Below are positions 1 to 9,523 of a DNA stretch of 64,000 nt, one piece after another; positions within the stretch are counted from its first letter, which is position 1; each line of letters begins with the position of its first letter. The stretch covers positions 1 to 64,000 of the forward strand of contig CANGTU010000016.1 in NCBI GenBank assembly GCA_947456965.1, given 5' to 3'. The stretch comes from Flavobacteriales bacterium (lineage in GTDB: Bacteria > Bacteroidota > Bacteroidia > Flavobacteriales_D > Sanyastnellaceae). The notes under the pieces are model-generated. The model was not told where the DNA came from. It made no database searches and worked only from the letters and a program-made list of their open reading frames with translations. The position numbers and the translations under genes are program-made.

Positions 1-462
1 GACAGGACCTTCAGCGTATCTCTGCGCCCCGGTTATGAAAAGCACTTCGCAGGAACAGACCGTCTGTCTCCTTACGTGGGTGGTGAAGTGCTGTTCACCC
101 TCAACCGCCAGACTAACATTGAGGAGTCTTACAGCACAAACAGCTTCACTGACCCGGATTCCAAAGTGCTCTGGGAAACCACGACCACGGATGGTTCTAC
201 CACTTTTGGTTTGAATCTGGTAGCCGGTACTGACTTCTATTTCGCTGACAACATCTACCTCGGTGCTGAATTGAGCTTCGGCTTTGCCTCTACAAGACAG
301 CGCGATACAGAAACCGAAGTTTCTGACCTGAATGCTTTCCGTATTGCTAATGGCATTCCTCAGGGTGATGCTGTGGAGTTCGATCCGATCCTGAATGGCA
401 GCAATTCTGGCTGGGGTCCGAATGTCCAGGGAACGCTTCGTCTGGGATGGCTATTTAACTAA
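1..462 (+). CDS. Outer-membrane beta-barrel protein (5' end outside window)
   Basis: The reading frame is open from base 1, so the N-terminus lies upstream. The visible 153 residues alternate polar and hydrophobic stretches with aromatic residues at strand ends, as in an 8- to 10-stranded OmpA/OprF-like barrel, and finish in the strand-like LRLGWLFN. It probably sits in the outer membrane; no substrate can be named. The next gene, a lipoprotein, begins only 8 bases after the stop, so the two may be co-transcribed. The family is inferred from strand pattern only. Confidence 0.7.
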   Translation, partial: DRTFSVSLRPGYEKHFAGTDRLSPYVGGEVLFTLNRQTNIEESYSTNSFTDPDSKVLWETTTTDGSTTFGLNLVAGTDFYFADNIYLGAELSFGFASTRQRDTETEVSDLNAFRIANGIPQGDAVEFDPILNGSNSGWGPNVQGTLRLGWLFN

Positions 463-470
463 TTCCAGCC

Positions 471-1351
471 ATGACACGCAGTGCCCTGAACCTGAAACAG
501 CCCTGGCGGTATCAGCAATCACGGTTTCTTCTGCCCTGTTTACAGGTTGTCAGAAGGACAGGGAGTTCACGGGCATGAAGGCTCCGCAGAAGACAGTCAC
601 CCTCAATGCTGACCAGCAGCGTATGGTGCAGGATATGACGGGCCGGGTTCCTACTCTCCGCATTTATGATGAAGATGATAACCGGTTTATCGATATCAAT
701 GTCAAGAACCGGAGCTTCAGTTTCTCAGAGCCCAACGACGGGTGGAACTTATCTAGTTCCAATGACGTGACATGGGAGCCGGCCGCAGGTGGTGGTGGTA
801 TCCTCTTTATTGGTGCAGGAGCCTTTGGTTCCAACACCGGAGGTACCATTGTAGCGGGCTGCACAGCGCTGGACGTGAACTATACCTTCTGCTTCAGTGC
901 ATCCGAAGAGGCCCTCGGACTTGATTTGTTCGATACCGGCGGAGATTTCGATGGAATCAGCGGAGTCATTGGTATCGCCGGTGATTTTGAAGCCCTCCTG
1001 AATGATGAGGTGAATGAGGACTCCGACTTCACGGACTACTTTCAGGGGTTTGCGGCTTACTTCGTGTATGATAACGAGGCGTCTGGAACCTACGATATCC
1101 TCGACTGGCTAACGGATCTCGATAGCGAGACCAGTGACCTGGAGGGTAATGGCTTTGGCTATGTCTTCGGATTTGAGAATTTCTCACTCTATTTCTCATA
1201 CAGCGGCGAGCTCACGGTTTCCGGTGGTTCTATCGGATTTAATGGTGAGTATCTCGGCTTCGAGAATCTGGATGAGTTATTCTTCAACTTCGATGATGAG
1301 GAAGAACCTGAGGTGAACATCGTGCCCGGTTTCGGAGCGATGGGTTGCTGA
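471..1351 (+). CDS. Acidic lipoprotein with a probable -1 frameshift in its signal peptide
   Basis: The long open frame (ending TGCTGA at 1351) contains a clear lipobox, ALFTGC followed by QKD, and a very acidic, Gly/Phe-rich secreted body of about 270 residues. In that frame there is no ATG, GTG or TTG between the end of the upstream barrel gene and the lipobox; the only in-frame ATG (395) is inside the upstream gene. An ATG at 471 in another frame gives MTRSALNLK. Adding one A to the AAA run at 495-497 joins the two into a normal signal peptide, MTRSALNLKTALAVSAITVS, then the lipobox. I therefore place the start at 471 and assume one missing base, either a sequencing error or a real mutation. 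Function unknown; the mature protein would be an envelope lipoprotein. Confidence 0.6.
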
Positions 1352-1372
1352 AATTCCTGATTTAAGACATTT

Positions 1373-1401
1373 AAAAGGGGCGGCCTCATGCCGCCCTTTT
1401 T
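1373..1401. terminator. Bidirectional rho-independent terminator
   Basis: The 7-bp stem GGGCGGC (1378-1384) and GCCGCCC (1390-1396) has a 5-base loop, with A4 before and T5 after. It lies between the convergent lipoprotein and EamA genes and can end transcription from both sides. Confidence 0.85.
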
Positions 1402-1406
1402 CTTTG

Positions 1407-2306
1407 CTAAAAGTGTGCAGCAGATCGCTCGGACCTGCGCTTCATCCAGGCATTGATGAAGAGCGTGGACAGGATGAGCATGGCTCCCAGATAAAAGCCG
1501 GTACTCATCCATTCACGCTCGCCGTAGAGGAAGAGGGCGAACAAGATGGTATAAACGGGTTCCAGATTGATGGTGATGGCGCACGTAAAAGGCGTGAGCA
1601 CTTGCATCACCCGGATGCCCGCAATGAACGCATAAGCGGTGGCTACAAGGCCGAGGATAAGCAGCAGAAGGATATCATAGGTCGCAGGCAGTTCAGTTGA
1701 GGTATTCCAGGATCCGCTGCCCACCAGCCAGATGGTCATGCCCACAGCCGCTCCTGCCATTTCATAGAACGCAATCTTGTGGGGTGGATGACGAGCCACA
1801 AATACTGAATTGAAAGAAGAGAAGAGCGCGGCAAAGAAGGAGGCTGCGAGAGAGAGCAGGATACCCGATGTGTAATCCGGCTCAAACCGGAAAATGAGAA
1901 AAAGGCCAGCAATGACCACTATACCGAGCACAAGCTCATAGGCGAGGAAGCGACTCTTCCGGATGACTGGAGCGACAAGGGCTACGAAAAAGGAGGTGGT
2001 GCTGAGCACGGACAAGGCCGTGGAGATATTAGACGCCTTGATGCTGGCGAAGAAACAGATCCAGTGCAGGGCCGTAATCAGACCCACACTGGCAAAAGCT
2101 ACAATATCGCGGGGCGCAGCAGCAAGGGACTTGCGGGCTATCAGCGCATAGCCCCCGATGCCGGCTGCAGCAATCCAGACACGCCAGCCAACGAGGGAAT
2201 CAGCAGGCAGACTGATCTCCTGCCCAAGAATCCCCGTGAATCCCCAGACGAACACAATGAAGTGGAGCAGAAGAAGCGCCTCAGCCTTGTTTGTCAGTGT
2301 GGTCAT
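1407..2306 (-). CDS. EamA/DMT-family transporter
   Basis: A 299-residue inner-membrane protein with about ten hydrophobic helices in two similar halves, the usual plan of drug/metabolite transporters of the EamA family (length typically 280-310). The substrate is not predictable. Its start overlaps the end of the DUF502 gene by 26 bases, so the two form an operon read from the promoter near 2920. It ends just before the shared terminator at 1373-1401. Confidence 0.85.
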   Translation of the reverse strand: MTTLTNKAEALLLLHFIVFVWGFTGILGQEISLPADSLVGWRVWIAAAGIGGYALIARKSLAAAPRDIVAFASVGLITALHWICFFASIKASNISTALSVLSTTSFFVALVAPVIRKSRFLAYELVLGIVVIAGLFLIFRFEPDYTSGILLSLAASFFAALFSSFNSVFVARHPPHKIAFYEMAGAAVGMTIWLVGSGSWNTSTELPATYDILLLLILGLVATAYAFIAGIRVMQVLTPFTCAITINLEPVYTILFALFLYGEREWMSTGFYLGAMLILSTLFINAWMKRRSERSAAHF

Positions 2307-2901
2307 CTATTTCGACTATGCCGCCACTCATGATGTATTTCATGACATCCACGGCATTTTGTTCGACCCGGGTGATCTGACGCACGGACACAATCACCAG
2401 ATGACCAGAGAAACTATAACTCATGGGAATGTACACGCCTACTTTGCCCGACATATCGCCCAGGTTCTCGAGATCAGCATCCGTGACAAAACCGAGTACG
2501 AGTATTTCAGGATCGTTGCTCAGCCGAACAATGACAGGTTGGTTGAATCTCTTCTTGCTTCCAACAAAGGCACCGAGCAACTCGGTCACACTCCTGTAAA
2601 TTGTCTTGATGAGCGGAACGCGATTCAGTGCGCGCTGAAACATGGATTGAAGTCGCTGGTTGATAAATCGCGTTCCTATCCAGCCAATGACGATGAGCAC
2701 GACGAGAAGGATCAGAATACCCCAGCCCCAGATGGTCTTGCCCTGTTCTTCAAACGCCTGTAATTCACGTTTGGAATAGATGAGCTTCGGGATCAGACCA
2801 TCCAGAAAAGTGAACAGGGACCAGATAACATAACCCGTCAGGAACAGGGGCAGCGTGATGAGCAACCCGTTGAGTATGTATTTGAGCAGCCGTTTCAACA
2901 C
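2281..2901 (-). CDS. DUF502 family membrane protein
   Basis: A 206-residue protein with two N-terminal membrane segments (about residues 8-30 and 60-80) followed by a soluble domain containing RVPLIKTIYRSVTELL, the hallmark of DUF502. The molecular role is unknown in the family. The start codon is GTG at 2901; a perfect TAnnTTTG -7 promoter element lies 16 bases upstream. It is the first gene of a two-gene unit with the EamA transporter. Confidence 0.85.
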   Translation of the reverse strand: MLKRLLKYILNGLLITLPLFLTGYVIWSLFTFLDGLIPKLIYSKRELQAFEEQGKTIWGWGILILLVVLIVIGWIGTRFINQRLQSMFQRALNRVPLIKTIYRSVTELLGAFVGSKKRFNQPVIVRLSNDPEILVLGFVTDADLENLGDMSGKVGVYIPMSYSFSGHLVIVSVRQITRVEQNAVDVMKYIMSGGIVEIDDHTDKQG

Positions 2902-2917
2902 GTTGGAAAATGGGAAT

Positions 2918-2925
2918 CAAAGGTA
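2918..2925 (-). promoter_or_regulatory. Bacteroidota -7 promoter element (TACCTTTG) for DUF502
   Basis: On the minus strand the sequence reads TACCTTTG, a perfect match to the TAnnTTTG consensus, 16 bases before the GTG start. No clear -33 TTTG is visible at the usual spacing. Confidence 0.55.
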
Positions 2926-2969
2926 TTCTCATTATGCGCGGTGAAAATGGTGCGCACAGGAATAACCAT

Positions 2970-5900
2970 TCAGTTAACGAGAATACGCGTGCTGGCGCGC
3001 ACCCCATTCTGCATATCTACGGTTAGCAGGTAAATACCAGCTGTTGTATGGCTCAGGTCAATCTGCACCGGTCCGGACTGGCGCACTGGCGATGACCCAA
3101 TGATCCGGCCCGTAGCATCAGTGAGCGTCCAATGGCGCATCGGACTCGGGGCCTCCACCATCAGGTAATTGCGGGCAGGATTCGGGTAGGCAAGGAATGT
3201 GCTCAGCTGCGACTCGTCCAATCCAACGTAGAATGAACTGACGGAAACAGCAAGAGTATCGGCACAGCCCAGCGTGTTGGCGGCTATCAGGGTGATTGCG
3301 AAGTCAGGGGTATTCACCAGGAAGTCGAAGGCATAGTCATGCGTGGGATTGGCCTCCGAGCTGCCGGACCCATCGCCGAAATCCCAGTTGTAGATGGATG
3401 CCCCGGTGCTTGTATTCTCCAGTTCAACGGTTGCCCCGTTGTCTCCGTACTGCAGCTGATCAAATTCGGTGAAGGAGGCTACCACCTGATCAAACAGATC
3501 ATTCGTAAAGGAAGGCCAAAGCCGATAGCCGCTATCGTACGGGGCTTCGGGATCTTCCTGCTCGACTACCCCCTGAATGGTAAACTGCCCTTGGGGTGGC
3601 GTTGTGCCAAAGAGCCCAGCATCGGCATCGATGCGCACGGTAAACACAGTCAAGCCATCTGTCACATCAACAAAGAATCCGCTGCCCTGATTAGTCCAGA
3701 TTGTGCCTTCAGCGAGACCTACACACTCGAGCCGCACGGGAAAACTCTCCAGCGATTCATCGAGTATGGTTGTAGTGCTGGCCGGCAGGATGGGAAGCTC
3801 ATTGGCGATGACATCAATCTCCTGGGGAATGATCTCAGCCTGCCCCATGAATTGCTCAATCATTCCTCGCACATGAACGGAATCGCCCACAGCTACAGCG
3901 TACCCGAGATTATCCAGAGCGCTGAATACCTTAATGGCTCCTGTGGAATCAAACATGTGAAAGTGCAGTCCGGCGCTGTTGAAATTAGTGGTGTGCACCA
4001 CTCCCCGAAGTTCGCAGAATATGCCCAGGCTGTCGAGTGCTCCTTCATCATTCGCTCCCTTGATATCCCCGATAGAATAGACTTCGTACACCGGATCGCT
4101 CGGGGCGATAGAGATGATAATGGTGCCTATGGAAAATGCAAGGTCGGATGCGCTGCTGAGCGTCAGACTGAAGAATTCAGCTGACTCTTCGAGCAGGTCG
4201 TCGGTGATGGTGACTTCAATAGTTTGCGTAGAGTTACCGGCAGCAAAATCAAGGGTCAGGGGAAACGCATCTGAATAGTCTGCAGCGTCTGCTGTTCCGG
4301 TGGCGGCTGTCACGATAACTTCTGTGGGCTCGGTGAAGTTGAATGCCTCAACGTCCACCAGGATGGTTCCCGCTGATTCTTCCACGAGAAGTGCGGTGGT
4401 GGTGAATCCGACAACTTCATTTCCTGCGCAGGGTACCATGGCATGCTGACCGATCTGAGTGAGGCTTGTTGCAGGGAATATATCCCACTGACCAGTGGAG
4501 AGCAGCCAGTTATCGGTAGGGGCATTCACGCTGGACTTGCGCACCAGCACACGGTCGAGCGTGGAGCCATCGGAACCAAAGGTCCAGGCGGAGGAGGGAT
4601 TTTCTCCGACCACGCCGATCTGGTCGAGGACAAAATCATTGAAGCGCAACTGAATGGCATCATTGCCGTTGAAGTTGGCAACGTTGCTGGTAGCATCTGC
4701 AACAGCGAGGATTTCGCTGGCAGCACCGGAGTTGGCAACTACAAACACATCTCCGGGCATCAGGATGCCAGCGAGGCCAAAGGCTGAAGAGAAGTCGACC
4801 GCGCCGTTGTTGAACGTGTATAGACCGTAGCCCGTGAGATCAACCGGAGATGCTGTGGGATTGTACACTTCGAGTGCCTTGTTGTTCCCCGTACCCTCGA
4901 GGTATTCTGAGATGAATAATTCAGTGCACGCTTCACCCAGTGTGCAATTCTGGACAATCACCTGCACAAAGCCCGACGAGAGGTCAGTGCAGCCGTCCGA
5001 TGCGAGAATGCCCGCGGCGGGCTGGCCTGTCGCTGTGGTCGAGGGATCCAGTGTGCCCGAGTAGGCAACACCCCAGATGCGGTAAGTTCCGGCTCCAAGG
5101 GTATTGCCATCAACGGTAGATGAGGAGAGGAGCACAATGGTATTGTCTTCATTGGTGACGATGTAAGTGTATGAGTCACCGACGGCGCCGCTGGCAGAGA
5201 GGCTGAGGAGGTCGGCTTCGCTATCTGCGCACAGGGAAAAATAGACGGAACCGCCATTGGCACTGATCTGCCCGCCGGCACAATCCAAACCGGAGCAATC
5301 AGAAAGGATGATGCTCACTGTGTTGGTGCTGAGTGAGAGGCATGCTGTGCTGGTGACCTCCGAGAGGAGGATGCCGGTGGAAGGGGCTGACTCCCCCGTA
5401 TATGCAACGCCTGTCACTGTGTATGCACCGGCAGGCAATCCAGTAAAGTCAATGGCCCCATTGGAAGCGACAGCCACGATGATTCCAGCGGCATCCGTGG
5501 CTACGATGAAGTAACCCGAGCCGATATGGCCTGAAGGTGTGAATAGCAGAGGATCCGCAGGCTCCCCAACGCACAGCTCACTGAGCTGATTGGGTCCAGG
5601 GGCTATAGTCCCACCCGCGCAATCGGGACCGATGCCGTTTAGTGCACCGGGCGTAGGCGCCTGTTCGACATAACTGCTGCTCAGGAAGGGGGCACCGCCA
5701 TCTGGAATGCGCGACATCGAAATCTGAGGGTTGGCAGTAGCCGGCTGTTCATTGGCCTGGGGCTGCCCCGGAGTCAGGACGGCAAGGAGGTCGGTGTCAT
5801 CAGGATCACTGGTACCATAAACCAGGGCGTCTATAAGTCCAGTCAATACCGGAACAGACCCACTGGGCCAGTCGGTGGCGTTGCCTGCGTAAATACCGAT

Positions 5901-6275
5901 GCCATCTGCTCCGTTCTGAAGAGAATTCGTGGGGATGACGAGTCCCACATTGGGAACTGCAGCATTGCCGATGACGAAGAAGCCGTTTTCATTCAGCGCA
6001 TAGCCATCGAGATCGTATGCGGCATAGCTGGCGTTACTGGGTGAGGCGCCGTTGAAGAGCACTACCACCAGTCCGTCCAGAGGCGTACCTGGCTCGCCGA
6101 TGAGTTCAATGAACTCCAGGATATCAGTGCCTTCGGTATCGCAGTCCAACTCGTTGATGACTACCTGGGCATTGTCACCTTGCATAGCCTGAAAGGGGGC
6201 CATGCCTGCCGGTGATTGGGAAATCAGGAATCCTGGAGTTAAAAGAGAGAGGCAAAAGAGAATCGCATTCTTCAT
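2970..6275 (-). CDS. T9SS-exported multidomain protein (lamin-tail, Calx-beta, OB-fold, PKD)
   Basis: About 1101 residues. The start is placed at the ATG at 6275 because it begins the signal peptide MKNAILFCLSLLTPGFLISQ; the frame remains open further upstream without signal-like sequence. Domain order as read: a lamin-tail-like domain (VVINELDCDTEGTDILEFIEL), two repeated beta domains ending in SDC and QNC, a second lamin-tail domain (ELFISEYLEGTGNNKALEVYN), a Calx-beta-like domain, an OB-fold-like segment, a PKD domain (NWDFGDG) and a C-terminal type A sorting domain (FLAYPNPARNYLMVE). The lamin-tail plus OB-fold set resembles extracellular nuclease scaffolds of Bacteroidota, but I see no nuclease catalytic domain. 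Likely a cell-surface adhesin or binding protein. Confidence 0.85.
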   Translation of the reverse strand: MKNAILFCLSLLTPGFLISQSPAGMAPFQAMQGDNAQVVINELDCDTEGTDILEFIELIGEPGTPLDGLVVVLFNGASPSNASYAAYDLDGYALNENGFFVIGNAAVPNVGLVIPTNSLQNGADGIGIYAGNATDWPSGSVPVLTGLIDALVYGTSDPDDTDLLAVLTPGQPQANEQPATANPQISMSRIPDGGAPFLSSSYVEQAPTPGALNGIGPDCAGGTIAPGPNQLSELCVGEPADPLLFTPSGHIGSGYFIVATDAAGIIVAVASNGAIDFTGLPAGAYTVTGVAYTGESAPSTGILLSEVTSTACLSLSTNTVSIILSDCSGLDCAGGQISANGGSVYFSLCADSEADLLSLSASGAVGDSYTYIVTNEDNTIVLLSSSTVDGNTLGAGTYRIWGVAYSGTLDPSTTATGQPAAGILASDGCTDLSSGFVQVIVQNCTLGEACTELFISEYLEGTGNNKALEVYNPTASPVDLTGYGLYTFNNGAVDFSSAFGLAGILMPGDVFVVANSGAASEILAVADATSNVANFNGNDAIQLRFNDFVLDQIGVVGENPSSAWTFGSDGSTLDRVLVRKSSVNAPTDNWLLSTGQWDIFPATSLTQIGQHAMVPCAGNEVVGFTTTALLVEESAGTILVDVEAFNFTEPTEVIVTAATGTADAADYSDAFPLTLDFAAGNSTQTIEVTITDDLLEESAEFFSLTLSSASDLAFSIGTIIISIAPSDPVYEVYSIGDIKGANDEGALDSLGIFCELRGVVHTTNFNSAGLHFHMFDSTGAIKVFSALDNLGYAVAVGDSVHVRGMIEQFMGQAEIIPQEIDVIANELPILPASTTTILDESLESFPVRLECVGLAEGTIWTNQGSGFFVDVTDGLTVFTVRIDADAGLFGTTPPQGQFTIQGVVEQEDPEAPYDSGYRLWPSFTNDLFDQVVASFTEFDQLQYGDNGATVELENTSTGASIYNWDFGDGSGSSEANPTHDYAFDFLVNTPDFAITLIAANTLGCADTLAVSVSSFYVGLDESQLSTFLAYPNPARNYLMVEAPSPMRHWTLTDATGRIIGSSPVRQSGPVQIDLSHTTAGIYLLTVDMQNGVRASTRILVN

Positions 6276-6421
6276 CGCAAGGTGTTTTAGCCAGTGAAAT
6301 AAACAGGCTTGCAAAAGTAGTTTCTGTTGGTTCAGGATGCCCCGGATCTCTGACATTTTGAGGCATCATGAGGGTTCAGTTCTTTGACGTATCCTTGTAT
6401 AGGCTAAACCTTTGAAAACCG

Positions 6422-8152
6422 ATGAAATACCTGGTCTTTGCCTTCATTTTTCTGATGCCGTCATGGCTGTTCAGCCAGTGCACCACATGTGTTCCGGATC
6501 CCGGGTGCACGAGTTCGGACGGCTTCCCCACCATCTGTCCGCTGGAATTGCCACCAGCTACTGCCGGCTCGTTCTACGAGCAGGCGCTCACTTTTTTTCT
6601 TCCAGCTCAGATCAATGATCCTGAAAGTGGAATCACAGCCGATCTCCTCCAACTCACTGTGAATTCCGTACAAGGTCTTCCCTTTGGTATGGAATACACC
6701 CTGGATGATGTGGATGGCGTGTATTTCCCGATGGACGGACAGAACAGTGGGTGCGCCACCCTCTGTGGCACTCCGGTTTTGCCGGGTGTGTACAGCGTGA
6801 CAATTAGCGTAACGGCACTGGTCTCCGCACTGGGCTTCGAGCTGGAGCAAAATGAGAACTTCATCCTCCCGCTCATCGTGGAGGAAGGCGAAGGAGGAAC
6901 GGAGTCATTTACCATTGGCAGCCTCGCTGCATGTGGTGCTTTACAGACTGAGGTAGGGGCCACTCTGTCTGGTGTGCCACCGCAAGTCACAACCTATACA
7001 TGGGATCTGGGCAATGGTCAGGTGGCCACCGGCCCCGGTCCGCTCATGCTGTCATACCCGGAGCCTGGCACCTATCCGGTGAGTCTGAATACTGTGATAT
7101 CCAACCCAGTGCTTTCCTCACTTGACCTGACATCTTTGGCAGGCGGCTGGGGTGGTGATGCGGATGAATTCTTTGGACTCGGTAATCCTGATCCCTATTT
7201 TGAACTGCAGGATGGAAGCAACGTGGTGGTTTACACCTCGGCCACTATCGATAATGTAACTACTGGTTCATGGGCTGACATAGACATCACACTGTTGAAT
7301 CCGCCCTACACCCTCTTTTTCTATGATGAAGATCTGGTCACGGAAAATGATGCACTGGGTAGCGCTACTCTCAATGTTCAGCCAGGTACGGTTTCTTTTT
7401 CTTCCGGGAATGGCTCCAATGGCACGGCCTCTGTTCTTTTAGTGGAGGTGAACAATATCACCAGCCAGGTGGAAGTGAATGTATTTCCTGAGGCAGATCC
7501 CACATTCACAGTCAATGGGAATGGGTTTGCATGCAATGCTCCAGGTCAGGCACTCTACGTGTGGTACCGCAACGGAATTCCGCTCACTGAGCCGCTGGCT
7601 TGTGAATTCACGCCCACCGAGGGAGGTTTGTACCAGCTCGAGGCAACCAATGAATTCGGCTGCACGGCCATCAGCGAATCATTCTTGTATTGCCCTCCTA
7701 TTGTTCCGGTCTTCAACCCTGTTTCTAACGTGATATCGGTGCCTGCGGGATTTGAAAGCTACGAATGGTTTTATAATGGCCTCCCACTGACGGGTGCTGA
7801 TGGACCTGAAATCCCTGACCCGCAGCCCGGCAACTACGGGGTGTTGATCACAACGGATTATGGCTGCACGACTACCAGCACGGTCATTACTGTGACAGTG
7901 GGTGTGGAAGAAGTGAATGGCGTGGGATGGGCTCTATTCCCCAACCCCGCAGATGAGTTTCTGGAGATCCGCTTTACGGCTGTGGATGAGGCCGATGTGT
8001 GGGTTTACACCACTCTCGGGGAACTGGTCGCAACGGGCCGCATGGAAGAGGGCTCCTGCCGCCTGGACGTTTCTGCGCTGTCTTCGGGTTATTACGTGGT
8101 GCGCGTGGGAGGAAGGAATACAGTGGTGCAGCGAGCTGTGGTGATTCGCTGA
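6422..8152 (+). CDS. T9SS-exported PKD protein with a C2-like domain
   Basis: 576 residues with signal peptide MKYLVFAFIFLMPSWLFSQ, a Cys-rich N-terminal part, a PKD-like domain at about 162-225, then at about 233-340 a segment resembling a C2 domain (NPDPYFEL, then YDEDLVTENDALGSATL). Ig-like repeats follow, and a C-terminal type A sorting domain (LFPNPADEFLEIRF). It would be exported by Sec and T9SS and attached to or released from the surface. A promoter of the form TTTG-N20-aaCCTTTG lies at 6383-6414, eight bases before the ATG. Function beyond binding or adhesion cannot be stated. Confidence 0.82.
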   Translation: MKYLVFAFIFLMPSWLFSQCTTCVPDPGCTSSDGFPTICPLELPPATAGSFYEQALTFFLPAQINDPESGITADLLQLTVNSVQGLPFGMEYTLDDVDGVYFPMDGQNSGCATLCGTPVLPGVYSVTISVTALVSALGFELEQNENFILPLIVEEGEGGTESFTIGSLAACGALQTEVGATLSGVPPQVTTYTWDLGNGQVATGPGPLMLSYPEPGTYPVSLNTVISNPVLSSLDLTSLAGGWGGDADEFFGLGNPDPYFELQDGSNVVVYTSATIDNVTTGSWADIDITLLNPPYTLFFYDEDLVTENDALGSATLNVQPGTVSFSSGNGSNGTASVLLVEVNNITSQVEVNVFPEADPTFTVNGNGFACNAPGQALYVWYRNGIPLTEPLACEFTPTEGGLYQLEATNEFGCTAISESFLYCPPIVPVFNPVSNVISVPAGFESYEWFYNGLPLTGADGPEIPDPQPGNYGVLITTDYGCTTTSTVITVTVGVEEVNGVGWALFPNPADEFLEIRFTAVDEADVWVYTTLGELVATGRMEEGSCRLDVSALSSGYYVVRVGGRNTVVQRAVVIR

Positions 8153-8158
8153 TCATCA

Positions 8159-9523
8159 TCAGGTGCGGATGCGGAGGGCATCCGGGTAGAGGTTATTGGC
8201 CCGGCCATTTACATTCTTGACCCAACCAAGTGCTGCTTCTTTGTACCGGATGATGACCCATCCAAGAGGCGCATCGGGAAGTTGGGCAAGGGCATGTCCT
8301 CTCAGATAACGGAGTGCCGTCTCTTCATCTGCTTGCACAGAGGGTTGGGTATCGGCCATGGATTGTATCATGGATAGTCCGTGGTGAGGAATAAAGAGTT
8401 TCTTGTCTTTGTCAATGCCGGCAGGATGACCCGGTGATGTGACTCGCACATGCCGGGAAAGTTCTTCGATTTCAGCAGTGGAGAAGGGGCTGATATAGCG
8501 CTGGCCCTGCGTGCCTTCGCTCCATATCAGGTCATCTCCAGGGGATACGGAAAAGCCTGGAGGAGGCGGGATGGCGGAAGTATGATTGAGCCTCCGCTGG
8601 TCGGTACGGGGGTTTTCTGTGGAACCCCGGAAGATGAACGCTGATGCGAAAAAGCCCTCACCAGGAGCGATGTGAGGGAGGAATGCATATCCGTGGAACC
8701 GGTCTTCATCAAGGACACGTACGGGAAAGGAGTCCGGACATCCGGGCCGGAATGGCTCAAAGAGCGGATTGCTTCCGATAAAACGGCATTGCTCTTCGTT
8801 TTCTTCTGGTGAAAATGTGCAGGTTGAGTATACGAGCAACCCTCCTTCTCGCAGCAGATACCGCGCATCCTGCAAGATATCGGATTGCCGTCTTGCGCAT
8901 GCAAAGACTTGCTGAGTTGACCACTCGGTGCGCGCTTGCGGGTCTTTCCGAAACATCCCCTCGCCACTGCATGGCGCATCGGTAAGGACTACGTCGAATG
9001 TGATCCCGGCATCGGCAAACTGCCTGGCTTCAGCCCGTGTAACGATGTAGCGAGGGATACCCCATCGCATGAGGTTCTGGCGAAGCACAGCGTTACGCTC
9101 GGGATGGATTTCATTCGCGATGAGTGTACCACCCGGACCGAGAGCGTTGAGCAAGAGCAGAGACTTTCCTCCCGGGGAGGCGCAGAGGTCGAGCACTTTT
9201 AGGTCTTTCCTGCCCCCGGCATACTGGGCGAGCAGCCAACCGATGAACATGGAGCTGCTTTCCTGAGGATAATAAGCCCCGCTATGGAAGAAGGGATCAA
9301 AGGTGAAGGATGGACGGCTTTCGAGCATCCTACCCGCAGCATACCAAGGCACAGCGGGAGCATCGTAAAAGCGTTGGTGGTGCTTGAAGGGGTGGAGTTG
9401 CACCGACGGAACCGGCGGGCGTTCCAGGCTGCAGAGGAGGGCCTCTGCATCGTCCGGGTATTGCATGCGGATGCGTTCGGCAAAGGCCGGTGGCAGAGGA
9501 GCCGGGCTACTGGTTTTCTTCAT
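8159..9523 (-). CDS. rsmF: RsmF/NSUN-type rRNA cytosine-C5 methyltransferase
   Basis: 454 residues. The start is taken at the ATG at 9523 (MKKTSSPAPLPPAFAERIR); the frame is open upstream but that part has no family similarity and lies inside the asmA-like gene. Seen: the SAM-binding motif DLCASPGGK, the DAPCSGEGMFRKD motif and the catalytic-cysteine motif YSTCTFSPEENE, followed by the C-terminal RNA-binding part with GWVKNVNGRANNLYP. The family methylates a cytosine in 16S rRNA (C1407 in E. coli). It overlaps the 3' end of the upstream AsmA-like gene by 17 bases, so the two are probably translated together. Confidence 0.88.
   Translation of the reverse strand: MKKTSSPAPLPPAFAERIRMQYPDDAEALLCSLERPPVPSVQLHPFKHHQRFYDAPAVPWYAAGRMLESRPSFTFDPFFHSGAYYPQESSSMFIGWLLAQYAGGRKDLKVLDLCASPGGKSLLLLNALGPGGTLIANEIHPERNAVLRQNLMRWGIPRYIVTRAEARQFADAGITFDVVLTDAPCSGEGMFRKDPQARTEWSTQQVFACARRQSDILQDARYLLREGGLLVYSTCTFSPEENEEQCRFIGSNPLFEPFRPGCPDSFPVRVLDEDRFHGYAFLPHIAPGEGFFASAFIFRGSTENPRTDQRRLNHTSAIPPPPGFSVSPGDDLIWSEGTQGQRYISPFSTAEIEELSRHVRVTSPGHPAGIDKDKKLFIPHHGLSMIQSMADTQPSVQADEETALRYLRGHALAQLPDAPLGWVIIRYKEAALGWVKNVNGRANNLYPDALRIRT

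Noticed and set aside
395-470. Upstream ATG giving a 318-residue lipoprotein frame
   Set aside because: The added 25 residues (MAAILAGVRMSRERF...) lie inside the beta-barrel gene and would destroy the signal peptide; a single missing A at 495-497 explains the frame better.
3339-4184. 281-codon open frame on the plus strand
   Set aside because: It lies wholly within the T9SS protein gene on the other strand and has no coherent domain, signal peptide or promoter; a shadow of a long GC-rich gene.
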